Positions 6,414 to 12,064 of a DNA stretch of 12,064 nt are shown one piece after another. The stretch is from contig DLBH01000033.1 of NCBI GenBank assembly GCA_002494165.1, positions 1 to 12,064 of the forward strand, in the 5' to 3' direction. Source of the stretch: Lachnospiraceae bacterium UBA7026 (GTDB lineage: Bacteria > Bacillota > Clostridia > Lachnospirales > Lachnospiraceae). Positions within the stretch are counted from its first letter, which is position 1, and every line of letters starts with the position of its first letter. The notes beneath the pieces were generated by a model that was not told the DNA's origin, did no database searches, and saw only the letters and a program-made list of their open reading frames with translations. The translations under genes and the position numbers were made by a program.

Positions 6414-6483
6414 GGCCAAACACCTCTCTTCAGCACTTTTTAATAATCCTTCACTTAAACCTATAGTTTGCTTGTCCGGACTT

Positions 6484-6512
6484 ATTATATCAAGAATATT
6501 TTATCGCCTGAA
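6484..6512 (-). promoter_or_regulatory. Extended -10 promoter of tcdA
   Basis: TATAAT (6484-6489) is preceded by TGA (6490-6492), an extended -10. The -35 position (6507-6512, TTCAGG) is poor, as expected for such promoters. Transcription would start near 6477, inside or next to the 8-bp palindrome GTCCGGAC (6474-6481). Confidence 0.6.
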
Positions 6513-6523
6513 AATCTATAAAG

Positions 6524-6551
6524 AAAAGCCGGGCTCTCGCTCCCGGCTTTT
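6524..6551 (-). terminator. Intrinsic terminator of the rpiB-like gene
   Basis: AAAAGCCGGG (6524-6533) and CCCGGCTTTT (6542-6551) form a perfect 10-bp stem with an 8-base loop, 64 bases after the isomerase stop. The minus-strand tail is TTTTCTTTAT. Flanking A and T runs on both sides would let it work in either direction. Confidence 0.88.
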
Positions 6552-6615
6552 GCTTATTGAGCTGTCTTCTCATCCTGCCGCCGGACAGAACATGGAAATT
6601 CCCAGTGGAAAAAGC

Positions 6616-7077
6616 TTATTTTACAGGCACGCAGTGCTTGTTGTTGATTTCCTCCACCTTTTTCACCCGGCGCACATACTTATCAGCCGTAAGGGCGTCT
6701 GTAGTCATATAAGTTTTCACAATCTCAGAAGCAATCATGCTGCCGATGATCTTGGCTCCTAAACAGAGTACATTGGCATCATTATGCTGTCTGGCCAGCA
6801 TGGCACAGAAGGGATCCTGGCAAACACAGGCATATATGCCGTTAATCTTGTTGGCAATCATAGCACTGCCGTAACCGACGCCATCCACAAAGATTCCGCG
6901 GTCACATTCCCCCCTGGCTACAGCAAGAGCTGCCGGATAGACAAAATCAGACAGGTCACAGGATTCCTCGTTATAGGTACCAAAATCTTTCACTTCATGG
7001 CCGGCCGATTCCAGATAGGCCTTGATCTCTTCCTTCATTTTAGTCCCCGCATGATCGTTAGCCATAGCAATTATCAT
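6616..7077 (-). CDS. RpiB/LacA/LacB-family sugar-phosphate isomerase lacking the usual Cys
   Basis: This 153-residue protein has the family's usual length and opens with MIIAMANDHAG, including Asp8-His9 of the active site. RQHNDANVLCLGAKIIG (96-112) is the other conserved block, with His98. The family interconverts aldose and ketose phosphates such as ribose 5-phosphate and ribulose 5-phosphate. Where classic RpiB reads I-C-G-T-G with the catalytic cysteine, this protein reads FVDGVG with Asp65. Some relatives (LacA, the mycobacterial RpiB) also lack this Cys, so it may be active with another base or substrate. ATG 7077 is chosen because GGAGG lies 8 bases upstream; ATG 7083 and TTG 7098 are too close to it or upstream of it. 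It is transcribed alone, with its own promoter and terminator. Confidence 0.88.
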   Translation of the reverse strand: MIIAMANDHAGTKMKEEIKAYLESAGHEVKDFGTYNEESCDLSDFVYPAALAVARGECDRGIFVDGVGYGSAMIANKINGIYACVCQDPFCAMLARQHNDANVLCLGAKIIGSMIASEIVKTYMTTDALTADKYVRRVKKVEEINNKHCVPVK

Positions 7078-7107
7078 AGTCATTACCTCCCTAAGCAATT
7101 AGTATTA

Positions 7108-7123
7108 TGATATTACTATATCA
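7108..7123 (-). promoter_or_regulatory. rpiB-like gene promoter with overlapping dyad operator
   Basis: On the minus strand an extended -10 (TGA then TATAGT, 7115-7123) sits inside the perfect 16-bp dyad TGATAT-AGTA-ATATCA (7108-7123). No good -35 is present. A symmetric site covering the -10 is a typical repressor placement. The start codon is 31 bases downstream. Confidence 0.55.
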
Positions 7124-7317
7124 CAAAGCAGTCCTTTGGAAAATATTTCTTTCCTGAACTTACCCTCTTCTTCTTTCAGGAAATCAGCAGAATATCCGGC
7201 GGAACAAGACCGGACAGCAGGCATAAGCATCTTTCAAAAGAAGCCGGCAAAGCTGAAGTCCAGATATGAATATTTCCAGTGTAATTGGGGTAATTTTCTG
7301 TTCTTTTTTAAAAATCA
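7124..7317. other. Divergent intergenic region with 9-bp inverted repeat
   Basis: No gene is supported between the isomerase and nitroreductase promoters. The clearest structure is a perfect inverted repeat, TTTCCTGAA (7150-7158) with TTCAGGAAA (7175-7183), separated by a pyrimidine-rich 16-base spacer. It lies just upstream of the -35 region of the isomerase promoter, so it may be an activator or regulator site. A weaker TCCGG/CCGGA pair occurs near 7195-7215. Confidence 0.4.
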
Positions 7318-7346
7318 ATGCCATTTTTTCTACAATGGTGTATTAT
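7318..7346 (+). promoter_or_regulatory. Promoter of the nitroreductase gene
   Basis: ATGCCA (7318-7323, 4 of 6) and TATTAT (7341-7346, 5 of 6) are spaced by 17 bases. The spacer is bounded by a CCATT/AATGG inverted repeat (7321-7325 with 7334-7338) that could be an operator. The start codon lies 38 bases downstream. Confidence 0.6.
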
Positions 7347-7384
7347 ATAGATAAGCAATAAAAAGATATGGAGGTAATCATATA

Positions 7385-7903
7385 ATGAAATCAACTGTAC
7401 AGGATTTAATTGAACGCCGCAGCTGCCGTTCTTATAAAAAAGACCAGATTACGGAGGAGGAACTTTACTCCATTCTCTGTGCCGGCATTTACGCTCCCAC
7501 AGGTATGGGAAAGCAATCCCCTGTCATCGTTGTCATGCAGGACCCTGAAGATATCGCAGCCCTGTCTAAAATGAACGCTGATATCATGGGCGTATCCACT
7601 GATCCCTTCTACGGTGCCCCGACAGTTCTGATCGTTCTAGCTAACCCGGACCTGCCTACCCACGTGGAAGACGGTTCCCTGGTTATAGGCAATATGCTTA
7701 ACGCCGCCAGTTCCATCGGCGTAGGTTCCTGCTGGATTCATCGGGCCAGACAGGAATTTGAATCAGAGGAGGGCAAGGCCCTGCTGAGAAAATGGGGAGT
7801 GCCGGAGAACTATGTAGGCATCGGCCACTGTATCCTGGGTTACCGGGACGGCGAAAAGCAGGCTGCAGCACCCCGCAAGGAAGACTATATCATCCGGGCC
7901 TGA
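7385..7903 (+). CDS. Small nitroreductase-family FMN oxidoreductase
   Basis: This 172-residue protein of the nitroreductase fold is predicted to be a soluble FMN-dependent, NAD(P)H-using dimer. The N-terminal ERRSCRSY (10-17) is the conserved FMN-phosphate-binding segment, YAPTGMGKQSPVIVV (36-50) follows, and GIGHCILGY (145-153) is the C-terminal flavin-binding segment. Length is at the short end for the family. The start is supported by GGAGG (7370-7374) 10 bases upstream. It is the only plus-strand gene and has its own promoter and terminator. The physiological electron acceptor is not predictable. No riboswitch precedes it although FMN is its likely cofactor. Confidence 0.92.
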   Translation: MKSTVQDLIERRSCRSYKKDQITEEELYSILCAGIYAPTGMGKQSPVIVVMQDPEDIAALSKMNADIMGVSTDPFYGAPTVLIVLANPDLPTHVEDGSLVIGNMLNAASSIGVGSCWIHRARQEFESEEGKALLRKWGVPENYVGIGHCILGYRDGEKQAAAPRKEDYIIRA

Positions 7904-7988
7904 AGTCCGGCTCCCTCAAAACAAATACCAGAATCCGACAGGGCAGTCCCTCTTAGCTTGTATAAAAAGGGACCTCTCCGGCTGAATT

Positions 7989-8038
7989 AAAAAGGGATGG
8001 AACCTGAGCCTTTAAGGCTCTTGTCCCATCCCTTTTTT
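7989..8038. terminator. Bidirectional terminator between nitroreductase and dnaJ-like genes
   Basis: AAAAAGGGATGG (7989-8000) pairs with CCATCCCTTTTT (8026-8037), a perfect 12-bp outer stem. An inner GAGCC/GGCTC stem (8006-8010 with 8016-8020) makes the hairpin nearly continuous. T tracts lie at the 3' side on both strands, so it should end both converging transcripts. An extra hairpin, GCCGGT-CAT-ACCGGC, lies at 8051-8065 on the dnaJ side. Confidence 0.93.
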
Positions 8039-8154
8039 CTGCATGCTTCTGCCGGTCATACCGGCTTCAGCTATTCTCCTTTCAAGTCCTGCCTATACAT
8101 AAACTCCAGGCCAGTCCGGGACCGCTTACAGTCCCTCACTCTGTCAGGGCCTGC

Positions 8155-9174
8155 TTATACCCCTTCAGCGGCACATTCCCGAAGCTTGCGCTTGGTCTCT
8201 TCGCTGACCTTGGCGGGCATAAGAACTTCCACTGTCACATACTGGTCACCGGTCTTATCCTTTTTCTTAAGGGCAGGCATCCCCTTACCCTTGAGTCTGA
8301 TCTTAGACCCGGCCCTGGTTCCCTCCCGGATCTTACAGTTAACCGGGCCATGGAGTGTGTCTACCGTGACCTGCCCACCCAGAATCAGGGTGGAGTAGGG
8401 AACTCTGACTGTGGAATAGATATCCTTTCCCTTTCTCTCAAAAACAGGATCTTCCGCCAGTTCAACTTCCAGCAGCAGGTCTCCGGCCTTGCCTCCGTTT
8501 TTTCCCGGATAACCCTTGCCGGCCAGACGGACCTTGCCTCCCGAAGCAATCCCCGCCGGAATATGAACCTTCAAAGTCTGACTGGCCCCAGTATGGTCTG
8601 TGTACTCGATCATCCTGTCACAGCCTGTGGCCGCCTCTCTAAGAGCAATCTGGATCTGGGCATGGACATCCTGTCCCTTCTGACTGAAAGTCTGTCTCTG
8701 CCGGCCGCCTGTCTGACCACGGAAGCCATTGAAACCGCCGAAACCATTCCTGCCGCTGTAATAAGCTCCCGATTGTCCTCCGAAAAAGCTGCCAAAGAGG
8801 TCATCTAAATCCACATCGCCCTGGCCTCCGCCTCCCGGATTAAAATGGAACTCCCTGTACTGGAAATTATCATTGTCTCCTCCGGCCTGCCGGAAAGGGC
8901 CGCCTCCATATTTAAACCACTCTTCGGGCCTGGGATTGCCACTGTCGTCAAAGGCATCATAACCATACTGGTCATATAATTTCTTTTTTTCCTTATCATT
9001 TAATATATTATAGGCCTCGGAAACCTCTTTAAAATGCTCTTCCGCCTTGCTGTTTCCCGGATTAGTATCCGGATGATACTTCTTTGCCAGCTTTCTGTAG
9101 GCTTTCTTTATGGCTGCCTCATCCGCGTTCCGGGAAATGCCGAGAATCTCATAACAGTCTTTTCTCTTAACCAT
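8155..9174 (-). CDS. DnaJ/CbpA-like class B J-domain co-chaperone
   Basis: This 339-residue Hsp40 should stimulate the ATPase of DnaK and deliver unfolded clients in the cytoplasm. Residues 6-70 are a J domain with the diagnostic His34-Pro-Asp36. A Gly/Phe-rich linker runs from 89 to about 160, and two C-terminal beta domains follow (about 168-240 and 245-322). The four CxxCxGxG zinc repeats of class A DnaJ are absent, so it is class B, like CbpA. The start at 9174 is set by AAGGAGG 7 bases upstream; ATG 9192 would span that site. No dnaK or grpE lies nearby, so it is probably an accessory copy. The long leader has a strong promoter but no CIRCE (TTAGCACTC-N9-GAGTGCTAA), so HrcA control is not indicated. 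Confidence 0.93.
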   Translation of the reverse strand: MVKRKDCYEILGISRNADEAAIKKAYRKLAKKYHPDTNPGNSKAEEHFKEVSEAYNILNDKEKKKLYDQYGYDAFDDSGNPRPEEWFKYGGGPFRQAGGDNDNFQYREFHFNPGGGGQGDVDLDDLFGSFFGGQSGAYYSGRNGFGGFNGFRGQTGGRQRQTFSQKGQDVHAQIQIALREAATGCDRMIEYTDHTGASQTLKVHIPAGIASGGKVRLAGKGYPGKNGGKAGDLLLEVELAEDPVFERKGKDIYSTVRVPYSTLILGGQVTVDTLHGPVNCKIREGTRAGSKIRLKGKGMPALKKKDKTGDQYVTVEVLMPAKVSEETKRKLRECAAEGV

Positions 9175-9343
9175 GATAAGCCTCCTTCCCATATCATATC
9201 TGCGTTATCTGTGTCCTATATCCTGCCTTTCCTGCCGGCAGGTGACACTGCAGAGCCCGTCATCTTCACGAAAGAGGACTGAAATTCCTATGAATAACAG
9301 CCCTCCAACTTAAAATCTGCACAATCACTTTTGTTCTATTTGA

Positions 9344-9372
9344 AATATAACATCTAATACAGATATTGTCAA
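9344..9372 (-). promoter_or_regulatory. Strong sigma-A promoter of the dnaJ-like gene
   Basis: A perfect TTGACA (9367-9372) and TATATT (9344-9349, 5 of 6) are spaced by exactly 17 bases. Transcription would start near 9337, leaving a leader of about 160 bases that contains the palindrome CCTGCCGGCAGG (9231-9242). No CIRCE element is visible. Confidence 0.85.
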
Positions 9373-9416
9373 TCTTTATTTATTCTTTTTTTACCGCTTT
9401 TTTCAGGATATTTTCC

Positions 9417-10841
9417 CTAATTCCGGTAACGGGGGCCCGGGGAGTCAGATAGATCCAGTTCTGTCATAATCAGACCTTCTTCCCGGTCCGCTTTCACAAG
9501 CAGACTGCCATCGGATCCAGCCACCAGGGACCTGCCGGCAAAGTCCATCTCTCCTTCCGGACCGGTCCTGTTACACATGGCAAGACAGCTGCCGCTCCAG
9601 TAGGCCTGCACACGCATCTCCCACTCAAAGAGCTCAAGAGGTTCCTCCGTGCAATTAGCCGCAGGAACCAGAATCAGCCGGGCTCCTTTCTCTGCCTCAG
9701 TCCTGATACTTTCCGGGAAATGTCTATCGTAACAAAGCACGATACCCATGGGACCGAACTCTGTGTCAAATACGTGGAAACCCTCCTCTGAGCCATCATA
9801 GTAATCTGTCTCATAAAAGTGCCTGTTCCCGGCAATATGGACCATTTTCTGGCAGCCCAGAATCTGTCCCTTCCTGTCGATGAGAAGACTGACATCGTAA
9901 GCCTTACCGTCCTGCTCCAGGTAAAAATTGGGAACTGCCATAATGCCGTAGTCGGAGCACTGGCGGCAGAAACTTTGAACCAGATCGGAATCAAGATCAG
10001 TCAATGCTGTCACCTGACGCAGTTTATCTTTTACAGGCCCACTGCCCTGCTCATTTTCCTGCTCTCTGCCCTTAAGCTGCCCTTCTTCTTTAGCCTGCTC
10101 CTTGTCCTGGCCGCAGGCCCATAGCTCTGCCAGGTCTGCCTTCCTGTACTGGGGGAAAAACCGGGTCAGGCAAAGCTCCGGAAACAGGACCAGATCAGCT
10201 CCCCTCTCGGCAGCCTCCTTCATCATATGGAAACATTTCCCCCTGTTTTTCTCCTGGTCTTCCTCCATGGTCATCTGGGCCATGGCCAGATTCAGGGTTC
10301 TGCCAGGGGCCGGTCCTTCCAGTTCGGAAGGATCAAGACCGTCTGCCTCCGCAAAAGAATAGCTGCCGGTGAGATAGCCTTTTAAAAAGGCTCCCGCCAG
10401 ACTGCCCTTCTTGATCTCATGCAGGGCCTGGTCTCTGTCAAACCAGCGCCAGGAATCGATCTCCCTGTTGGGCCTGGGCTCGGTCCCGGCTACGGTCACC
10501 GTAAAATTCAGCATCAAAGTATTGGAGGGAGCAAAATAATGGCTGTGGTTAAAGCGGGCTTTCACTACATCCAGGCCCATCTCTTCCTTCACCTCCCGGA
10601 CTGCGGCATCCTCCGCGTCCTCACCCTTATTGACATAGCCGGCCACGAGAATATAGTGGGGCTTGCCATACTGCCTGATCAGAATAATCTTTGACTGGTC
10701 CTCGTTGGTCACAATCATGCTCACGGCAGTATTGAAAACCGGGAACCTGTACTGGCGGCAGTGGTCACAGTAGGGAACCATACCTTCCCCGTCCAGATAC
10801 TTTTTCCGGAGTCTTGCTCCACACTCCATACAATGCTTCAT
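9417..10841 (-). CDS. Nudix hydrolase - carbon-nitrogen hydrolase fusion protein
   Basis: This 474-residue cytoplasmic protein joins two enzymes. Residues 1-30 form a zinc ribbon (Cys4-x2-Cys7, Cys25-x2-Cys28), and 34-160 a Nudix domain with a complete box (Gly68, Glu74, Arg82-Glu83, Glu86-Glu87, Gly89); the layout recalls NudC-type NAD(H)/RNA-cap pyrophosphatases. Residues 182-465 are a nitrilase-superfamily domain with the triad Glu222 (PELCL), Lys332 (CQKMVHI) and Cys370 (LCYDRHFPE), predicted to cleave an amide. A highly charged Gln/Glu/Lys-rich insert (about 240-275) interrupts the second domain. Both active sites look intact, so the fusion may process one nucleotide-linked or deamidated metabolite; that is inference. 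ATG 10841 has GGGAGG 8 bases upstream. No clear terminator follows. Confidence 0.9.
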   Translation of the reverse strand: MKHCMECGARLRKKYLDGEGMVPYCDHCRQYRFPVFNTAVSMIVTNEDQSKIILIRQYGKPHYILVAGYVNKGEDAEDAAVREVKEEMGLDVVKARFNHSHYFAPSNTLMLNFTVTVAGTEPRPNREIDSWRWFDRDQALHEIKKGSLAGAFLKGYLTGSYSFAEADGLDPSELEGPAPGRTLNLAMAQMTMEEDQEKNRGKCFHMMKEAAERGADLVLFPELCLTRFFPQYRKADLAELWACGQDKEQAKEEGQLKGREQENEQGSGPVKDKLRQVTALTDLDSDLVQSFCRQCSDYGIMAVPNFYLEQDGKAYDVSLLIDRKGQILGCQKMVHIAGNRHFYETDYYDGSEEGFHVFDTEFGPMGIVLCYDRHFPESIRTEAEKGARLILVPAANCTEEPLELFEWEMRVQAYWSGSCLAMCNRTGPEGEMDFAGRSLVAGSDGSLLVKADREEGLIMTELDLSDSPGPRYRN

Positions 10842-10950
10842 TATTTTTCCCTCCCGTCCCGGATCTCTATCTTGTATCGCCTAAATGACTTCTCCTGCTG
10901 TCACCGGTCAGGACTCGGAACCTTTTGCCGCTTCCTGCCGGGGAACAGAT

Positions 10951-12064
10951 TCAGCCATGCATTCTCCTGTTTTTCTCTCTGAGGGTAACCAGGCCATAGT
11001 AGGCAAGCAGGGCCAGGGCAAAGCTTATGGCAAGGCTTTCCGTAGCCTTATCCTGCCGGTCAGTGGACTGGATTTCAGAGCTCATAACCTGCTCTGGAAC
11101 AGCAGCCTTATCACTGTCAGCGACCTTACTTTCCTTACTCTTTCCGGCTTCCTGTTCAGCCTGTTCCATCTGACGTCTGGCATCTGCGATGGCAGCCTCC
11201 AGTCTCCTCTTAAGATTCAGATTATAGACCTTTTTCTGCAAAGTGAAAAAACTGTCCTTTTTACCGGTACATCTCAGCTCCTTGCCTTTGCGGACATTGG
11301 CAGCCGCAATCTCACTGCTGCCCTTTTTAGTCAGTCCCAGATACTTAGCGATTCCTCTGGCGTCAGCCTCCGCCAGCTTCTTAATCTTTTCCTTGGAAGA
11401 GAGCACCAGCTCATAATCTTTTTTGCTGTCCATAAAACAATGTTCAACCAGGATAACCGGGAAATCATAGAGCATACCATCCCGGATCAAACCATAGTAA
11501 TCTGCCAGGGATCCGTCTTCATAGCGGTCTCCTTCGGCAGAAGCCCTCCTGACCAGACCCTGGTTGGTAAGTCCCAGGCCTTCCAGTTCAGCAAGGATAC
11601 TCCTGGCCAGCCGGTTCTCTTCTGTTACCAGCTCAGTCTTATAGCTTCCCTTGCGGGCAACCAGCACGCTGCTTCCATGATCATAGAGACAGCTGGGATC
11701 ATAGGCATCACAATGGAGGCTGATCATCAGGTCCGCCTTCTGCTTTCTGGCAATCCTGGTCCGTTTGTGGATACCAACAAACTTGTCCTTATCTCTGGTC
11801 AGTCCCACAACTACATTATCATAGGTCTGAAGTTCAGCTGCCAGGGCCTTGGCAATTTTCAAAGCTACCTTTTTCTCTGATGTGCCAAAACCTCCGGCTC
11901 CGGAGTCGTCACCTCCATGGCCGGGGTCCAGCATAATTCTTATGGTAACGTCATCCTCGCTGAGAGCCTCCAGCTGTCTGCTGGCTGTTTCAATTGTCTC
12001 TTCCGGTGTCATGGCTGTCTCTGCCGCCGGGGCCGCTGTTGTGGTTGCTGCCGCCGGGGCCGCC
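10951..12064 (-). CDS. N-acetylmuramoyl-L-alanine amidase (Amidase_3), 5' partial
   Basis: The frame is open through the right edge, so the N-terminus, presumably with a signal peptide, is missing. The first visible residues are an Ala/Pro/Thr-rich linker; ATG 12012 is internal and has no binding site. Counting from that Met, residues 22-227 are a zinc amidase that cuts the muramic acid to L-Ala bond of peptidoglycan: His32 in DPGHGG, Glu46 in TSEKKVA and His100 in SLHCDA are zinc ligands, and Glu190 in LVEHCFMDS is catalytic. A charged, helical stretch (about 259-300) follows, then a hydrophobic segment (about 326-344) and a basic tail (REKNRRMHG), suggesting a C-terminal membrane anchor without an LPxTG motif. 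The stop lies 109 bases before the Nudix-nitrilase gene, with no clear terminator between. Confidence 0.9.
   Translation of the reverse strand, partial: AAPAAATTTAAPAAETAMTPEETIETASRQLEALSEDDVTIRIMLDPGHGGDDSGAGGFGTSEKKVALKIAKALAAELQTYDNVVVGLTRDKDKFVGIHKRTRIARKQKADLMISLHCDAYDPSCLYDHGSSVLVARKGSYKTELVTEENRLARSILAELEGLGLTNQGLVRRASAEGDRYEDGSLADYYGLIRDGMLYDFPVILVEHCFMDSKKDYELVLSSKEKIKKLAEADARGIAKYLGLTKKGSSEIAAANVRKGKELRCTGKKDSFFTLQKKVYNLNLKRRLEAAIADARRQMEQAEQEAGKSKESKVADSDKAAVPEQVMSSEIQSTDRQDKATESLAISFALALLAYYGLVTLREKNRRMHG

Noticed and set aside
7136..7354. 72-codon plus-strand frame starting at TTG in the divergent intergenic region
   Set aside because: No binding site, no homology, and it overlaps the nitroreductase promoter.
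10880..10915. GGTTCCGAGTCC on the minus strand, resembling a tRNA T-loop
   Set aside because: No flanking T-stem, anticodon arm or acceptor stem can be formed.
10885..11880. 331-codon plus-strand open frame
   Set aside because: Antisense to the amidase gene, whose zinc and catalytic motifs are clear on the other strand.

Overview
The window reads as chromosomal DNA of a Gram-positive anaerobe, most likely class Clostridia and plausibly Lachnospiraceae. The signs are strong AGGAGG ribosome binding sites, a lipobox lipoprotein, a Cof-type HAD, a class B DnaJ, an FMN riboswitch with an intrinsic terminator, and moderate GC content with AT-rich, sigma-A-like intergenic promoters. This placement is inferred from gene content and signals, not from a database match. 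All genes but one lie on the minus strand.

Positions 1-384 hold an edge remnant of an IS110-type transposase (17 codons, then a stop). Upstream of it are a foldable leader, a 12-bp tandem repeat, and the terminator of the next gene. Positions 385-1935 encode a xylulokinase-like FGGY sugar kinase. Positions 1936-2590 are non-coding and hold, in minus-strand transcription order, a consensus promoter, a complete FMN riboswitch and an intrinsic terminator. No flavin gene follows, so the riboswitch looks orphaned or placed in front of the sugar kinase.

Positions 2591-3436 encode a GH114-like lipoprotein with a GTG start. Positions 3645-5448 carry an alpha/beta hydrolase (monoacylglycerol-lipase type) behind a Cof-type HAD phosphatase, 37 nt apart and probably co-transcribed. 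Positions 5637-6413 encode a TcdA-like tRNA t6A dehydratase with its own extended -10 promoter. Positions 6616-7077 encode an RpiB/LacA/LacB isomerase whose usual catalytic cysteine position is aspartate; a perfect dyad overlaps its promoter.

The only plus-strand gene (7385-7903) is a small nitroreductase, ended by a strong bidirectional terminator shared with the converging dnaJ-like gene (8155-9174). Positions 9417-10841 encode a fusion of a zinc-ribbon Nudix domain and a carbon-nitrogen hydrolase. The window ends inside an Amidase_3 cell-wall hydrolase with a C-terminal membrane anchor; its N-terminus lies beyond the right edge.

I did not find a CRISPR array, rRNA, tRNA, phage module or recognisable defence island. 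The observations most worth pursuing are the orphan FMN riboswitch, the Nudix-nitrilase fusion, the cysteine-less RpiB-like isomerase and the repeat-rich IS110-adjacent edge.
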